From Treponema sp. (GTDB lineage: Bacteria > Spirochaetota > Spirochaetia > Treponematales > Treponemataceae): a stretch of DNA of 64,000 nt. The position numbers and the translations under genes are program-made. Of this stretch, positions 8,750 through 17,209 are shown piece after piece; the first letter of the stretch is position 1; every line of letters begins with the position of its first letter. The notes under the pieces are model-generated. The model ran no database searches. It worked only from the letters and a program-made list of their open reading frames with translations, and was not told the origin of the DNA. The stretch spans positions 37,179 through 101,178 of the forward strand of contig JAFXSM010000028.1 of the NCBI GenBank assembly GCA_017525605.1, read 5' to 3'.

Positions 8750-10039
8750 CTAAATCAATCCTGCAACAGCAGTTCCGATTGTAATGTCGTTCTCGGCAAC
8801 GACGATTTCGAAATAGATTCCGTTGCGTCTTGTAAGATATTCTTCCAAGAAACCTTCGACGCGCTCCTTGAGCTTGTGTGTCTTGAAGAACGTCGTTCCG
8901 TTGCAGAGAATCGAAATCGGGTGCACAGGGGATTTTCCGCCGCCACTCTGGATTGCATTTGCGGCAAGGATTGAGACCGCAAGACGTGCATCGCGCTCGA
9001 CAACAGCGTCGAAAAGCTCGTACATCGTCGTCCTGTCATCTTCCGTAGCGCACAAATCCGCGACTTTTCCGCTCTTGAACGGACTGCAAAGGAATGCGTT
9101 TGCCTCGATAAGCTCCAATGTGCCGAGAGAATTTATTTTCGAGGCACATTCGGAAGAGAAAAGACCTTCTTTTGCCGCCTGCAGAATCACCTCGTAGCAG
9201 ACTTTTCCGAGATACGCGCCGGAGCAGCCTTTTTCAAGGAGATACTGACCTGGGATGTTCGTTTTTTCGTCAACTGACTTGTCGAAATCGGAAAGCGGAA
9301 TCTTGTCGCATTTTCCTGACTCGCAGACGATAATCTGGTTCTCAACCGCGACATCAGTTCCGCAAAGGGAATCTGATTTTGGCTGAATGTATGCAGCGTT
9401 CATGCCTGTTCCGAGAATGAAGCCGATGTATGACGAATATTCGATTCCGTCAGTCGCAAAAGCCTTTCCCGCGAGCAATGCGGAAACGGTGTCGTTCACG
9501 AGCGTTATGCGCTTCATCTTGTTCCAGCCGCGGCTTTCGAGGACTTCCGAAAGCGTTTTTCCGACAGGGCAGCCGATTACTTCAGGTGCCTTCACTTCCT
9601 TGCTGAAACCGTTCGGGATTCCGTCGCCGTCTTTCGTTATCTGCATCGAATAAGAGAAGCAGAATCCGATTTTGTCAGATTTGTTTTTCAGGTAATCGAT
9701 GTTGTCAGCAATCTGATTGAAAAATTCGACTTTTGAAAGCTCGCGCTCAACGCCAGGCATACGGGTCTTCCTGAAATCCGAGATGCTCGCCTCTCCTTCC
9801 GAGCCGAAAGTCACGAGGCACGAGCGGAAATTCGTTCCGCCAGCATCGATTACGATAACGCTTTCGTTCTTCGGCTGAGCTGCCGGCGGAAGCATCCAAG
9901 TGCTGATCATGTCCTGACCAGCCTTGCGTTTGCAAAGTCCATTCCTCATATCGTCGAGAATCGCATCAGTTGCAGCGGTGATGTCCAGATTCAACGGAAA
10001 ATTGTGCTTCAAGAGGAATGATGTTGTCCTTGTTCTCAT
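8750..10039 (-). CDS. hexokinase (eukaryotic-type)
   Basis: Phosphorylates glucose or other hexoses with ATP in the cytoplasm. The 429-residue product has the hexokinase phosphate-1 motif VIDAGGTNFRSCLV, a sugar-binding segment with FSYSMQ and PNGFSKEVKAPEV, LVNDTVSALLAG with the catalytic Asp, and IGFILGTGMNAAY. This is the hexokinase_1/2 type known in treponemes rather than the small glucokinase type. The start at 10039 follows AAAAAAGGAG; a longer frame has no ribosome site. It heads the leftward operon that continues into the protease and flagellar genes, and is divergent from the helicase gene with about 120 bases between starts. Confidence 0.92.
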   Translation of the reverse strand: MRTRTTSFLLKHNFPLNLDITAATDAILDDMRNGLCKRKAGQDMISTWMLPPAAQPKNESVIVIDAGGTNFRSCLVTFGSEGEASISDFRKTRMPGVERELSKVEFFNQIADNIDYLKNKSDKIGFCFSYSMQITKDGDGIPNGFSKEVKAPEVIGCPVGKTLSEVLESRGWNKMKRITLVNDTVSALLAGKAFATDGIEYSSYIGFILGTGMNAAYIQPKSDSLCGTDVAVENQIIVCESGKCDKIPLSDFDKSVDEKTNIPGQYLLEKGCSGAYLGKVCYEVILQAAKEGLFSSECASKINSLGTLELIEANAFLCSPFKSGKVADLCATEDDRTTMYELFDAVVERDARLAVSILAANAIQSGGGKSPVHPISILCNGTTFFKTHKLKERVEGFLEEYLTRRNGIYFEIVVAENDITIGTAVAGLI

Positions 10040-10122
10040 AAAAAATAACTCCTTTTTTGATTCGTACATTCTACCATGCAAACAAAAGCGCAAAAAGAAA
10101 AACTGCAAAATCTCTTCGATTT

Positions 10123-10163
10123 TTTACAAAAAACTTTTTCCAAAAAAACGTATAATCGAGCAA
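10123..10163 (+). promoter_or_regulatory. probable leaderless promoter of the helicase gene
   Basis: A perfect TATAAT at 10151-10156 ends six bases before the ATG at 10163, so the transcript would begin at or next to the start codon. No Shine-Dalgarno sequence precedes the ATG. A TTTACA at 10123-10128 is 22 bases upstream of the -10, too far for a standard -35. Confidence 0.6.
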
Positions 10164-12292
10164 TGACAGATTTATCAGATTTGAAGAACGAACTGAACCC
10201 GGAGCAGTACGAGGCCGTGATGACGACGGAAGGCGCGATTTTGATAATTGCAGGCGCAGGAAGCGGAAAAACGCGAGTCATCACATACAGAATTGCGAAC
10301 ATGCTCAACAAAGGGATTCCCCAAAGCGCGATACTTGCGCTGACATTCACGAACAAAGCCGCAAAAGAAATGGAAGACAGAATCAAGGAGATGACGCAGA
10401 AGAAACTGCAGAATCTCACAGTCTCGACATTCCACGCATTCGGGGTGCGCGTCCTTCGGCAGGACATCGACAAGCTCGGCTGGAGGGAAAACTTCTCGAT
10501 TTACGACGAGACGGACAGGAATTCGCTCATAAAGGAAACAGGGCGCGAGCTGAAATACACGGACGAAGCACTCGACATCTACAAAATCGGAGGTCTGATT
10601 TCCGACATCAAAACGGGAAGAAAGACGTGGAACGCTGAGAATTCAATGTACAAGGAACTCTACGAAGGCTATCAGGAAGGACTCCAGCTTTTCAACGCGG
10701 TGGATTTCGACGACTTGATTACGCTTCCGATCCGACTTTTCAGGGAGCACCCGGACATTCTGCAGAAGTACAAGGATCGCTACAAATACATAATGGTCGA
10801 TGAATTCCAGGACACGAGCCACCAGCAGTACGAGTTCATGAAGCTGCTTTCCGACAAGAACGTTGCTGTTGTCGGCGATGACGACCAGTCGATTTACTCG
10901 TGGCGAGGCGCGGACTACCAGAACATCGTGAATTTCGAGAGGGATTTTCCGAACGTGAAGGAAATCAAGCTTGAGCAGAACTACCGCTCGACGGGAACGA
11001 TTCTTGAGGCGGCGAACGGCGTAATCCAGCACAATACAAACAGAAAGGAAAAGAAACTCTGGAGCGGCAACGGAGAAGGAAAGCCGATTGAAGTTTATTA
11101 CCCTGAGAACGAGGCGACGGAAGCCGATTTCATAATCGAATGCATCCACTCGATTGCTCTCACCGAAAAAAGAAAATATTCGGACTTCTGCGTTCTGATG
11201 AGATCGAATTCACAGAGCAGGCCGATTGAGGAAGCGTTCCTTTCCGAGAACATCCCGTACACGATGAGCGGCGGAACGAGCTTTTTCCAAAGGAAAGAAA
11301 TCAAGGACATAATCAGCTACCTCCGAGTGATATCGAACCACGACGACGACGTGAACCTCCTCCGCATAATCAACACGCCGAGGCGCGGAATCGGAAGGGT
11401 CACGCTCGAAAAGCTCAACGAAATCGCGAGGGAGAATTCATGCTCGCTTTGGGAGGCAATCAAGTCGAATTTCATCGTTGACGAGGAGAATGCGGAAGTT
11501 GATTTGTTCGGAGAAACTCTCACCGAAATCGACAACGACAATTTCAGCGACGACGCGCTCGACGGAATGAAAGAATTCATAAGCCTTATCGAAGGCGGAA
11601 AAAACATGCTCGGCGGCCACGGGCTTTCGAAAAAAGTACACGCGTTCGTTGAGGAAATCCGCTATTACGACTACCTTCTCGGCGAGTCGCCTAAAAATCC
11701 GAAAGCGGCGCAGTACAAGATGATGAACATCGAGAGCCTGATAAAATCGATGGACGTTTGGGAGAACAACCCCGACACCATAGACCCGACTTTGTACAAC
11801 TACCTGAACAGAATCACGCTTCTTAGCCGCGACGATTACGAGGAGGAAGATTCTGGGAAAGTGAATCTGATGACGATTCATGCGTCGAAAGGGCTCGAAT
11901 TCCCTGTCGTTTTCATTGCGGGAACGGAGGACGACATCATCCCGCACGCACGCGCAGTCGAGGAAGGCGGGGACGCGTCAGTCGAGGAAGAGCGAAGACT
12001 TTTCTACGTCGCGATAACGAGGGCGCGCGACAAGCTTTTCATCTCGGCGTGCCAAAGGAGACGGCGGCATTCGTTCATGCAGAAACAGGACGACGAGAAC
12101 CAGGTGCAGATTCAGGATTCGGGCAACGAATGCAAGCCGAGCAGATTTCTGGACGAGATTCCGAAATCGCTCGTCAAATACCACGAGCCTGCAAAACCGG
12201 TGGAAGCTGAGGAGGCGAACAAAATTCTTGCCGATATGATAAAGAAGTTCAGGAAGCCGATTGTTCCTGGCTTCATCCGCGAAAACCGCTAA
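10163..12292 (+). CDS. UvrD/PcrA/Rep-family DNA helicase
   Basis: A superfamily 1A 3'-5' helicase for DNA repair or replication restart. The 709-residue product shows all motifs in order: Q motif LNPEQYEAV, Walker A AGAGSGKT (about 30-37), motif Ia LTFTNKAAKEM, Walker B VDEFQDT, motif III VVGDDDQSIYSWRGA, motif IV QNYRST, motif V TIHASKGLEFPVVF, motif VI RRLFYVAITRARDKL. The C terminus has a basic segment and KFRKPIVPG. I chose the ATG at 10163 because homologues start near LNPEQ; an upstream in-frame ATG would overlap the promoter. PcrA, UvrD and Rep cannot be separated by reading alone. Confidence 0.94.
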   Translation: MTDLSDLKNELNPEQYEAVMTTEGAILIIAGAGSGKTRVITYRIANMLNKGIPQSAILALTFTNKAAKEMEDRIKEMTQKKLQNLTVSTFHAFGVRVLRQDIDKLGWRENFSIYDETDRNSLIKETGRELKYTDEALDIYKIGGLISDIKTGRKTWNAENSMYKELYEGYQEGLQLFNAVDFDDLITLPIRLFREHPDILQKYKDRYKYIMVDEFQDTSHQQYEFMKLLSDKNVAVVGDDDQSIYSWRGADYQNIVNFERDFPNVKEIKLEQNYRSTGTILEAANGVIQHNTNRKEKKLWSGNGEGKPIEVYYPENEATEADFIIECIHSIALTEKRKYSDFCVLMRSNSQSRPIEEAFLSENIPYTMSGGTSFFQRKEIKDIISYLRVISNHDDDVNLLRIINTPRRGIGRVTLEKLNEIARENSCSLWEAIKSNFIVDEENAEVDLFGETLTEIDNDNFSDDALDGMKEFISLIEGGKNMLGGHGLSKKVHAFVEEIRYYDYLLGESPKNPKAAQYKMMNIESLIKSMDVWENNPDTIDPTLYNYLNRITLLSRDDYEEEDSGKVNLMTIHASKGLEFPVVFIAGTEDDIIPHARAVEEGGDASVEEERRLFYVAITRARDKLFISACQRRRRHSFMQKQDDENQVQIQDSGNECKPSRFLDEIPKSLVKYHEPAKPVEAEEANKILADMIKKFRKPIVPGFIRENR

Positions 12293-12317
12293 CTCGGAAA
12301 ACAGAATCAACAAAAGA

Positions 12318-12355
12318 TGCTGAAAGTATTTTCCAGCAGAAAATACAGTTCAGCA
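12318..12355. repeat. hairpin between helicase and GH18 genes
   Basis: TGCTGAA pairs with TTCAGCA, continued by GTATTTTC with GAAAATAC, giving a long interrupted stem in the 88-base gap. There is no T tract on either side, so it may be a structured repeat or processing site rather than a classical terminator. Confidence 0.6.
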
Positions 12356-12380
12356 TGACAAATAAAAAAGGAGAGAAAAA

Positions 12381-13481
12381 TTGAAAAAAGCAAAAGTTCT
12401 TTTGACTTCGATATCGGTGTTCTTCATGCTCACCTCGTTCTCATGCCAGTCGTCAATGCCAATCGAAAATTCTGATGAAACGGAATCAAGCGAGCAGATT
12501 GAAACTGACGTGAAACAAGACGTAAAAAAGGAGACGATATCATTTGAGGAGGAAGAAGAACTTCTGAAAGAATCCGAGGGCATAAAAAGAATCGACTTCG
12601 GCGAGATATGGGGCTACGTCATGATAGGAAGGGAAGCCGAATTCTCGCTTAAATATCCGATAACCGACGTGGGCTACTTCTGCGACGCGGTGAACGTTTT
12701 CAGCGAAATGCCGAGCGTACCGCCACGGTCGAAATTCTTCAAGAAATACAAAGGACGAGTCCACCTTGTCACGAGCGTTGACTCGAAAAGCCAGACACAC
12801 CTTCTCCTGCAGCCCGACCTTCCGCTCAGGGACAGAATCATCGATCAGATGGTGAATGCGGCAAAGACTTATGACGGACTGCAAATCGACTGGGAATCCG
12901 TTCCGAAAGAGGACGACGAGAACTTCTGGGAATTCTTACGGCTGATAAAAGAAAAACTCGGAGGAAAACCGCTCACGATGGCGATTCCGGCTCGGACGAG
13001 GACGCTTGAGCGAGACGCATACAATTACGCAAAGCTTTCCGAAATCGCCGACAGGATAATCATCATGGCTTACGACGAGCACTGGTCGACGAGCAAGCCG
13101 GGCGCAATCGCATCGACCGACTGGTGCAAGAGAATCGCCGAATACACGAAGACGCAGATTCCAGAGGAAAAGCTCATAATGGGTCTGTCGTTCTACGGAA
13201 GGACGTGGATGACGGCACCGGTGCGCGCGCAGGCATGGTACAACAGCGGAATAGAGCGCATAAAGAGAGAACAGGGCGTGGCAGAAATCAGCAGGGACAG
13301 CTACGGGACCCCGCATTTCACGTTCAAGGAAGAAGTCACGATCACTGCATGGTACGACGACATCGACTCTCTGAAAATCCGCGCGAAAATGTACAGCGAC
13401 CTCGGCATAAAGAAAATCGCGTTCTGGCGCGTCGGACAAGAGAACAGCGAATTCTGGAAGTATTTGGGGATAGGAAGGTAG
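12381..13481 (+). CDS. GH18-family lipoprotein (YaaH-like glycosidase)
   Basis: 366 residues. An N-terminal lipoprotein signal ends near Cys22 (LTSFSC), followed by an acidic linker to about residue 65. The rest is a glycoside hydrolase 18 barrel: the DxxxxDxE-type signature is DGLQIDWE at 165-172, with Glu172 the expected catalytic acid, then AIPARTRT, IIIMAYDEHW and IMGLSFYGRTW. The relatives are YaaH-like peptidoglycan or chitin-type hydrolases. Start codon is TTG with AAGGAGAG just upstream. It should be an anchored periplasmic or surface enzyme; the substrate is not clear from sequence. The next base after its stop begins an Rpn-type gene fragment. Confidence 0.85.
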   Translation: MKKAKVLLTSISVFFMLTSFSCQSSMPIENSDETESSEQIETDVKQDVKKETISFEEEEELLKESEGIKRIDFGEIWGYVMIGREAEFSLKYPITDVGYFCDAVNVFSEMPSVPPRSKFFKKYKGRVHLVTSVDSKSQTHLLLQPDLPLRDRIIDQMVNAAKTYDGLQIDWESVPKEDDENFWEFLRLIKEKLGGKPLTMAIPARTRTLERDAYNYAKLSEIADRIIIMAYDEHWSTSKPGAIASTDWCKRIAEYTKTQIPEEKLIMGLSFYGRTWMTAPVRAQAWYNSGIERIKREQGVAEISRDSYGTPHFTFKEEVTITAWYDDIDSLKIRAKMYSDLGIKKIAFWRVGQENSEFWKYLGIGR

Positions 13482-13883
13482 GAAGACGCGGACGATCCTC
13501 AAAAGAACGAGCTCATCAAGGTGCTAACAGAAAAGGAGGCAGGGCTTATGCAGGCAAAACAATCGCTATCGAGCATCAGTGAAAACCAAGACTTGTGGAT
13601 TAAGCAATACCGCCAGGAAATGTATGAGAGAGACCGTCTCTCCAGCATTGAAGCCGTAATGCGAGAAGGATTGCAACAGGGAATTCAACAAGGAATCCAA
13701 CAGGGAATTCAGCAAGGAATCCAGCAGGGAATCCAGCAGGGGATCCAGCAAGGGATTCAGCAGGGAGTAACACAAGCATTGGCGGAAACTGCAAAAAACG
13801 CACTGAGTCTCGGTCTGACCGCCGAACAGGTGTCAAGGATTACGGGGCTGTCAGTATCCGACATAAAAATCTATTTGCAGTAG
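13482..13883 (+). pseudogene. 3' fragment of an Rpn/PD-(D/E)XK transposase-nuclease gene
   Basis: The frame opens immediately after the GH18 stop, reads EDADDPQKNELIKVLTEKEA and continues to AKQSLSSISENQDLWIKQYRQ and YERDRLS. This is the C-terminal portion of Rpn-family recombination-promoting nucleases/putative transposases (PDDEXK_2 type). The N-terminal catalytic two-thirds are missing. It ends with a Gln-Gly-Ile repeat tract and a small helical tail (GLTAEQVSRITGLSVSDI). It is a degenerated mobile-type gene and may or may not be translated from the ATG at 13548. Confidence 0.8.
13672..13766 (+). repeat. tandem 12-base repeats encoding GIQQ units
   Basis: About eight imperfect copies of a 12-base unit (CAAGGAATCCAG-like) encode repeated Gly-Ile-Gln-Gln. 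Such tracts are common at the C terminus of Rpn-family proteins and can change length by slippage. Confidence 0.9.
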
Positions 13884-13915
13884 TTCGTTTTTGACCATTG
13901 CATTTCAAGAAATTC

Positions 13916-13966
13916 AGTTCGGAAACAGATGAACTTAAACAAAGTTCTGTTCCCGAACTTTTTTTT
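13916..13966 (+). terminator. Rho-independent terminator
   Basis: A 14-bp stem with one mismatch (AGTTCGGAAACAGA / TCTGTTCCCGAACT) and a 16-base loop is followed by eight T. It lies about 30 bases past the Rpn fragment stop and would terminate the GH18/Rpn transcript. Confidence 0.88.
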
Positions 13967-14043
13967 GCAGAAAGTTCCTCTCACACTTCCGCTTGAGGCT
14001 CTCTATTTTTACAGATTCGTTCATGGGGGAAATGCATAGGCTC

Positions 14044-14235
14044 GTTAGCCTCGAACGAATCTACAGAATCGGGCAGAAAAGCAACGTCTTCATCTACCGG
14101 CTTATCACAAAAAACACGATTGAAGAAAAAGTCCTCGCCCTCCAGCAAAAGAAAAGCGAAATCGCAAAGAACATCTTCGACGGACTTTCGGCGGAAAAGC
14201 TCTCCGCGAAGGATTTGATGACTTTGTTGGGGTGA
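14044..14235 (+). pseudogene. C-terminal fragment of an SNF2/RapA-like helicase
   Basis: Only the last part of an SNF2-family helicase remains: LERIYRIGQKSNVFIYRLIT, then NTIEEKVLALQQKK and the C-terminal LSAKDLMTLL. The RIxRIGQ motif VI is clear. Everything upstream of motif VI is gone, and the preceding bases (to about 13990) do not extend the homology. The fragment lies between the Rpn remnant and the AAA ATPase, in a region that has lost DNA. Confidence 0.8.
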
Positions 14236-14263
14236 GTTCAGTTTTCATTTCAAACATCCCCCT

Positions 14264-15676
14264 TCAAAACATCTCCTCCGCCGTGACAATGCAAATTCCA
14301 TTCTCTTCCGCAAACTGCCTCGCCTCTTTCGTGTAGCCGCTCCAGGAAAAGTACCAGAAACTGATTTGTGCATCGTCCTTTTTTCTGAGATTGGACAAAT
14401 CTTTTTTGAGGTGCTTTGAAAGGTCAAAATCATTTACAGGACTGTTGTGAAATTTGGATTCAGCACTGATAATTTTCGACCTGTCCTCGTTTGCCGCAAT
14501 AATGTCGACCTCAACATTTTTATCCCACCAACGCCCTATCTGCGTAAAAACGAACGGCAACGAACGCTTTTTGTTCTGCAGGCGAAGCCACTCAATGCAA
14601 ACGTCCTCAAATGGAAAAGAAGCAAATTCGTTCAGCTGCTGGGCGATTATCGTGTCATAAACAGTTTCCCAGTCGCCAAATTCAAGCGAAGAATAATTCG
14701 GAAACACGAATTTGTACCAGAACAGGAAGAACGAATCACGAAGTTTGTAAATTCCGCGCTGCGCGTTTTGCTTTTCTTTCTCCGAACTCAAAACAGGGAA
14801 TTCCCTGTTCACCATGCCAAGCTCAATCAGATTTTTCAGGTAAACAGAAAGTTTTCCTTTTTCAATGAGCGTTGACTGCTGAATCTCGTTGAAAGCAGTT
14901 TTTCCGGCCGCAATCGCCTGCACAATCGTATTGTAAGTTGCAGGTTCGCGAAGTTCCTGCCGCATCAAAAATTCAGGTTCGCTATAAAGAATCGCACCCT
15001 TCCGAAGAATATTCGCACAAATATTCTCTTTGAGGCTCTTCTCCTCGTCAAACTGGCTCAGATAATACGGAACGCCTCCCAAAACGGAATATGCGATGAT
15101 TTTATCGAAAGGATTCCAATTCGGAAAAAACTTTGAGGAATCGGAATAAGGCATCGGCATCATTTTATAAATTCCTGTCGCCCGACCATAAAGCGGATTT
15201 TTCTCGGAAAGGATTTCTTTTTCAATGTAGCTCATGGAACTTCCGCAAAGAATCAAAAGAAGATTCTGATTTTTCAGTTCCGTGTCCCAAAGTTTTTGAA
15301 GAATCGAAGGAATTTCAGGATTCTCGCGCGCCATATACGGAAATTCATCGATTACAACGATATTTTTCTGCTGACCAGAATGCGGAATATCCTTCATCGA
15401 CAAAAGAGCCTGCTCCCAAGTTGAAAACTCCGTAATGTACTGGCTCTGCGGCAGATTGAACGAAAGAATCTTCCGGCTGAAATTCTTGAGCTGACTTTTG
15501 TCATCTGTTTGCGTGCAAGTAAAAAACACAGGATTTTTGCCCAGACAAAAGTGCGAGATTGTCTCGGTTTTTCCAATGCGCCGGCGACCATAAATGATAA
15601 CAAGCTCACCTCGCCTAGATTCATATCTTTCCTGCAAGAACGAAAGCTCGTCTTCCCTTCCAATAAATTTCACCAT
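14264..15676 (-). CDS. AAA-family ATPase with C-terminal DUF234 domain
   Basis: 470 residues. An N-terminal archaeal-type ATPase domain has Walker A GRRRIGKT (about 30-37) and Walker B IVVIDEFPYM. A winged-helix-like middle follows, with YNTIVQAIAAGKTAFNEI. The C-terminal DUF234 part has RWWDKNVEVDIIA, which resembles a restriction-like nuclease fold with Glu-Asp (EVD) and ESKFH. These proteins are widespread and often mobile, with uncertain function. It stands alone, with operator-like repeats and a leaderless promoter immediately upstream. Confidence 0.85.
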   Translation of the reverse strand: MVKFIGREDELSFLQERYESRRGELVIIYGRRRIGKTETISHFCLGKNPVFFTCTQTDDKSQLKNFSRKILSFNLPQSQYITEFSTWEQALLSMKDIPHSGQQKNIVVIDEFPYMARENPEIPSILQKLWDTELKNQNLLLILCGSSMSYIEKEILSEKNPLYGRATGIYKMMPMPYSDSSKFFPNWNPFDKIIAYSVLGGVPYYLSQFDEEKSLKENICANILRKGAILYSEPEFLMRQELREPATYNTIVQAIAAGKTAFNEIQQSTLIEKGKLSVYLKNLIELGMVNREFPVLSSEKEKQNAQRGIYKLRDSFFLFWYKFVFPNYSSLEFGDWETVYDTIIAQQLNEFASFPFEDVCIEWLRLQNKKRSLPFVFTQIGRWWDKNVEVDIIAANEDRSKIISAESKFHNSPVNDFDLSKHLKKDLSNLRKKDDAQISFWYFSWSGYTKEARQFAEENGICIVTAEEMF

Positions 15677-15734
15677 GCAGTCACATTAACTGTCAAATCG
15701 TGATTTGTCAAATCTAGATTTGACAGTTTTTTCT
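15677..15734 (-). promoter_or_regulatory. promoter and TGTCAAATC operator repeats of the AAA/DUF234 gene
   Basis: On the minus strand TTGACA, a 17-base spacer and TAATGT lie exactly six bases before the ATG: a near-consensus leaderless promoter with no Shine-Dalgarno. The half-site TGTCAAATC or its complement occurs four times between 15690 and 15726, including a perfect 18-base palindrome GTCAAATCTAGATTTGAC. The repeats overlap the -35 and spacer, the expected place for a repressor. On the plus strand the outer arms followed by six T could also terminate transcription. Confidence 0.65.
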
Positions 15735-15875
15735 TAAAATTTCATTTCACTCTGTCACAGGATGACATAATAGAAGAGAAGATTGAAGAAAAAACCGAGG
15801 GAAAAATGGACTGTATAAAAAGCGAATAATTTTTCAAACGAAGCTAAAAAACTCGAATATAACTCGCTTGCACAA

Positions 15876-16034
15876 ATGCACATCGTTTTCTTTGGAAGCG
15901 GCGGATCCGCGCTTGTGGCTCGCTTTCTCGGCGAAAAAAATCAGAAACGCGCGAACGAGGTTTTCTCTTTTCTGATTTATGCGACAATCGTTGCGGGAAT
16001 CCTTTTGAGCATTGCGGGCTGGTTCGCCATATCC
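15876..16034 (+). pseudogene. MATE-family transporter fragment, left part
   Basis: The frame encodes FGSGGSALVARFLGEKNQKR and the following membrane helix FLIYATIVAGILLSIAGWF, the region around the second and third helices of MATE exporters. The first 60-70 residues expected of the family are absent upstream. Similarity stops at about 16034 (Gly-Trp-Phe-Ala-Ile-Ser) and resumes with the next MATE residues at 34939, so the gene is split by the 18.9-kb island. Confidence 0.82.
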
Positions 16035-16053
16035 TGTAATATTTTTAATACTC

Positions 16054-16200
16054 GATTGAGTTCAGATGGATTCAAATAAGTAAATTTTATGACTTTTTGC
16101 CTAGATATTTTTAATTTAGCATAAAAATCGAAAAAGTTCTATTCATTTTGATTCATCTGAACTCACTCAATTCTAGATTTTACTTAAGGTTTTTACTTAA
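16054..16200. repeat. left-end repeats of the island
   Basis: An inverted repeat links GATTGAGTTCAGATGGATTC (from 16054) with a complementary arm ending near 16174 (TTGATTCATCTGAACTCA). It is followed by a direct repeat TTACTTAA-N5-TTACTTAA at 16180 and 16193. The same pair with the same 13-base period occurs at the right end. These are candidates for integrase arm-type binding sites. No gene is seen from 16080 to 16393. Confidence 0.6.
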
Positions 16201-16331
16201 AATGGAGTACTATATTGGAATAATTTTTCTTTCAAGTATTATCTAATTTAAACTTCAAGAAATTCGTGGGCCGTAGGTTTTTGACCTGCGGGATAAAGCA
16301 TTTTAGAACAATTTTGCAATCTTTTTTCAAA

Positions 16332-16393
16332 TTTTTACACAAACTTAACAATTCTTTAATTGCAATTTTACTTAAATCATTTATAACTAAGAT
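16332..16393 (+). promoter_or_regulatory. Pho-box-like site and leaderless promoter of the response regulator
   Basis: TTTTACACAAACTTAACA (16333-16350) matches elements before the other phosphate genes. TATAAC at 16382-16387 lies exactly six bases before the ATG, with no Shine-Dalgarno, so the mRNA is probably leaderless. The box implies autoregulation by the response regulator. Confidence 0.65.
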
Positions 16394-17062
16394 ATGGTTT
16401 ATATTCTTGAAGACGATGACAACATCCGTAAGCTCATCAATTATTCACTAAAAAGTCAGGGATTTGAAGTTCAAGATTTTGCGCTGCCTTCTGCATTTTG
16501 GACGGCTCTTCAAACTAAAAATCCGGATCTACTTTTGCTGGACATAATGCTTCCTGAAGAAGACGGTATTTCCATTCTAAAAAAGCTTCGTTCAAATCCG
16601 AAAACTTCTACAATTCCCGTAATCATGCTTACCGCAAAAGATTCAGAATACGATGTTGTTACAGGCCTTGATTCTGGTGCTGACGATTATGTTACAAAAC
16701 CTTTTGGAATGATGGCTCTTGTTTCCCGCATAAAAGCAGTTCTTCGCCGCTACGAAAAATCAGATTCCCATAAAGAACTTCTTGAGGCTGGCGGAATTAA
16801 AATTGATGAAAATCAGCATACAGTTTTTGCAGGCAACCAGCAGCTTTTTCTTACAGTCAAGGAATTCGACCTGCTTGTCCTGCTTATAAAGAATCGCGGA
16901 AATGTGCTTACCCGTGAACAGCTTCTTGAATCTGTATGGGGCCTTTCTTCCGAGATAGAAAGCCGCACCGTAGATGTTCACATTCGTACCCTGCGTGCAA
17001 AACTTGGTGAATATGAAAAAAATATCGAAACAATCCGCGGAGTCGGATATAAGTTTAATTAG
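16394..17062 (+). CDS. phoB: PhoB/PhoP-type response regulator
   Basis: 222-residue OmpR/PhoB-class regulator of the phosphate-starvation response. The receiver domain has the acidic pocket EDDDN, phospho-acceptor Asp50 (LLLLDIMLPEEDG), Thr80 (IMLTAKD) and Lys102 (VTKPFG). The C-terminal winged helix includes LTVKEFDLLVLLI, LTREQLLESVWG and RTVDVHIRTLRAKL. It precedes the sensor kinase gene and lies among pst, phoA and Na/Pi genes. The Pho role is inferred from this context and the Pho-box-like sites. Confidence 0.9.
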   Translation: MVYILEDDDNIRKLINYSLKSQGFEVQDFALPSAFWTALQTKNPDLLLLDIMLPEEDGISILKKLRSNPKTSTIPVIMLTAKDSEYDVVTGLDSGADDYVTKPFGMMALVSRIKAVLRRYEKSDSHKELLEAGGIKIDENQHTVFAGNQQLFLTVKEFDLLVLLIKNRGNVLTREQLLESVWGLSSEIESRTVDVHIRTLRAKLGEYEKNIETIRGVGYKFN

Positions 17063-17079
17063 GAATGCAGAAAGCGAAA

Positions 17080-17186
17080 TTAAGAATTGGGCGTGCCGGC
17101 AACAAGTTGCCGTCGTGCGTTCCGCAATTCCGCTGTCGCTCCAATGCCTTCGGCATCGCTTCGCGTTGCTCCATGCACTCACGCAT
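17080..17186. repeat. GC-rich palindromic repeat between phoB and phoR
   Basis: A compact GC-rich block (GGCAACAAGTTGCC, GATGCCGAAGGCATTGG complement, CGAAGCG motifs) sits in an otherwise A+T-rich operon gap of about 147 bases. Its composition and short palindromes resemble those inserted into pstA and pstB. It looks like a small repetitive extragenic element. Confidence 0.6.
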
Positions 17187-17209
17187 TAACATAAAGGAGA
17201 TTGCTCAAC

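Noticed and set aside
10123..10156. TTTACA as -35 of the helicase promoter
   Set aside because: The spacer would be 22 bases, too long for sigma-70; only the -10 is retained as evidence.
13672..13766. Short regular repeats resembling a CRISPR array
   Set aside because: The units are 12 bases, contiguous, without spacers, and encode Gly-Ile-Gln-Gln in frame; no cas genes are nearby.
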